Source: Alcanivorax profundi (GTDB taxonomy: Bacteria; Pseudomonadota; Gammaproteobacteria; Pseudomonadales; Alcanivoracaceae). From it: 64,000 nucleotides of DNA. The DNA lies in the NCBI RefSeq assembly GCF_003597125.1, contig NZ_QYYA01000005.1, positions 62,001 through 126,000 on the forward strand, written 5' to 3'. The translations under genes and the position numbers were made by a program. Each line of letters begins with the position of its first letter. Within the stretch, counting starts at the first letter, position 1. This document shows positions 63,465 through 64,000 of the stretch, piece after piece. The notes below the pieces were generated by a model that was not told the origin of the DNA, did no database searches, and saw only the letters and a list, made by a program, of their open reading frames with translations.

Positions 63465-64000
63465 GTGCTGGAATTGTTTCTGATCTGTCTGGGAGTCGGG
63501 GTGGGGGCTGGCTTGCTGGCCGGAGCCCTGGGGCTGGGCGGTGGGGTGGTGATCGTGCCGGCGCTGATTTTCCTGTTCCACGGATTGGGCTTTGCAGATG
63601 ATCTGGTCGCCAAGATGGCCGTGGCGACCTCACTCAGCACCATCATCATTACCTCCATCAGCGCGGTGCGTACTCATCACAAGGCGGGCTTTGTCCGCTG
63701 GCCGCTGGCGTTCCGGCTGGGGGTGGGGATTGTGCTGGGGGCGTTTGCCGGTGCGTTCATTGCTGATGCCATGAAAGGGGAACTGCTGACCCGCTTGTTT
63801 GGTCTGTTTGCCATGCTGATCGCCTTGCAGATGTTGCTGGTCGGGCAGAAGGCGGTCGATGCGTCCTTGCCGGAGCGAGTCCCCGGGGCGGTGGGGCTCG
63901 GGATCGCCGGGGTGCTGATCGGCACGGGCTCTGCGATTTTCGGTATTGGTGGTGGCTCCCTGACGGTGCCTTTTCTCAGCTGGTGTCGCCTGAAAATGCA
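63465..64000 (+). CDS. TauE/SafE-family permease (N-terminal part, cut by window edge)
   Basis: Open frame to the right edge, at least 178 residues. Begins with LELFLICLGVGVGAGLLAGA then LGLGGGVVIVPALIF, the Gly-rich first repeat of TauE/SafE (DUF81) permeases, and continues with further helices, including a second Gly-rich repeat (GTGSAIFGIGGGSLTVPFLS). The family moves sulfite, sulfoacetate or other organic anions. GTG 63465 with GGGAG upstream is preferred; ATG 63453 in the same frame is possible. Confidence 0.88.
   Translation, partial: MLELFLICLGVGVGAGLLAGALGLGGGVVIVPALIFLFHGLGFADDLVAKMAVATSLSTIIITSISAVRTHHKAGFVRWPLAFRLGVGIVLGAFAGAFIADAMKGELLTRLFGLFAMLIALQMLLVGQKAVDASLPERVPGAVGLGIAGVLIGTGSAIFGIGGGSLTVPFLSWCRLKM

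Overview
The window is a high-GC chromosomal segment of a marine-type gammaproteobacterium. The best fit is an Alcanivorax-like organism, although no rRNA or other phylogenetic marker is present to prove it. Three things point there: an AlmA-like long-chain-alkane flavin monooxygenase, a lipoprotein alkyl sulfatase, and a housekeeping order (gshA, tex, ompR/envZ, pckA, hslO, hslR) that resembles the corresponding Pseudomonas neighbourhood. Coding density is high. There are no tRNA or rRNA genes, no CRISPR array and no prophage. One intact IS30-family element is present.

Region by region. 1-4.2 kb: gshA (cut by the window edge), tex and a PilH-like response regulator. 4.3-9.2 kb: an RND efflux pump with an unusual C-terminal membrane extension, and its membrane-fusion partner. 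9.5-11.5 kb: ompR-envZ. 12.1-13.2 kb: the IS30 element, sitting just upstream of a small outer-membrane barrel gene. 13.9-21 kb: envelope and secreted enzymes (CocE-type hydrolase, PQQ sugar dehydrogenase, MltB-type transglycosylase, BrkB protein) and type II NADH dehydrogenase. 21-25 kb: pckA, hslO, hslR, yrfG. 25-28.8 kb: nudE, cysQ, an alpha/beta hydrolase, two paralogous small membrane proteins and a secreted unknown. 29-30.5 kb: almA. 30.7-39.2 kb: a cobalamin riboswitch followed by btuB-btuF-btuC-btuD-cobB-cobO and then cobQ, a corrinoid uptake and salvage block. 39.5-44 kb: alkyl sulfatase, slyD, moaA, carbonic anhydrase. 44.1-52.2 kb: an 8-kb, one-directional copper-resistance block (P-type ATPase, methyltransferase, cupredoxin-like protein, DUF411 lipoprotein, LysE exporter, CopL-like protein, CopA, CopB) headed by a CueR-type operator. 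52.4-64 kb: an outer-membrane barrel, an imelysin-like lipoprotein, a HAD phosphatase, rppH-ptsP, an M20 peptidase, an enoyl-CoA hydratase, a TetR-controlled divergent locus with two matching operators, a TANGO2-family protein and a TauE/SafE permease (cut by the window edge).

The most unusual feature is a set of intergenic repeats built from 7-bp units. At least three elements have two arms of exactly four heptamers each, in inverted orientation around a unique core. Two of them are both 160 bp long with 104-bp cores. The units share an AG[CT][TG]NNN pattern, yet each element has its own unit sequence. The arms abut stop or start codons (hslO, cobO, cobQ, the DUF411 gene). I do not recognise this as a named repeat family.
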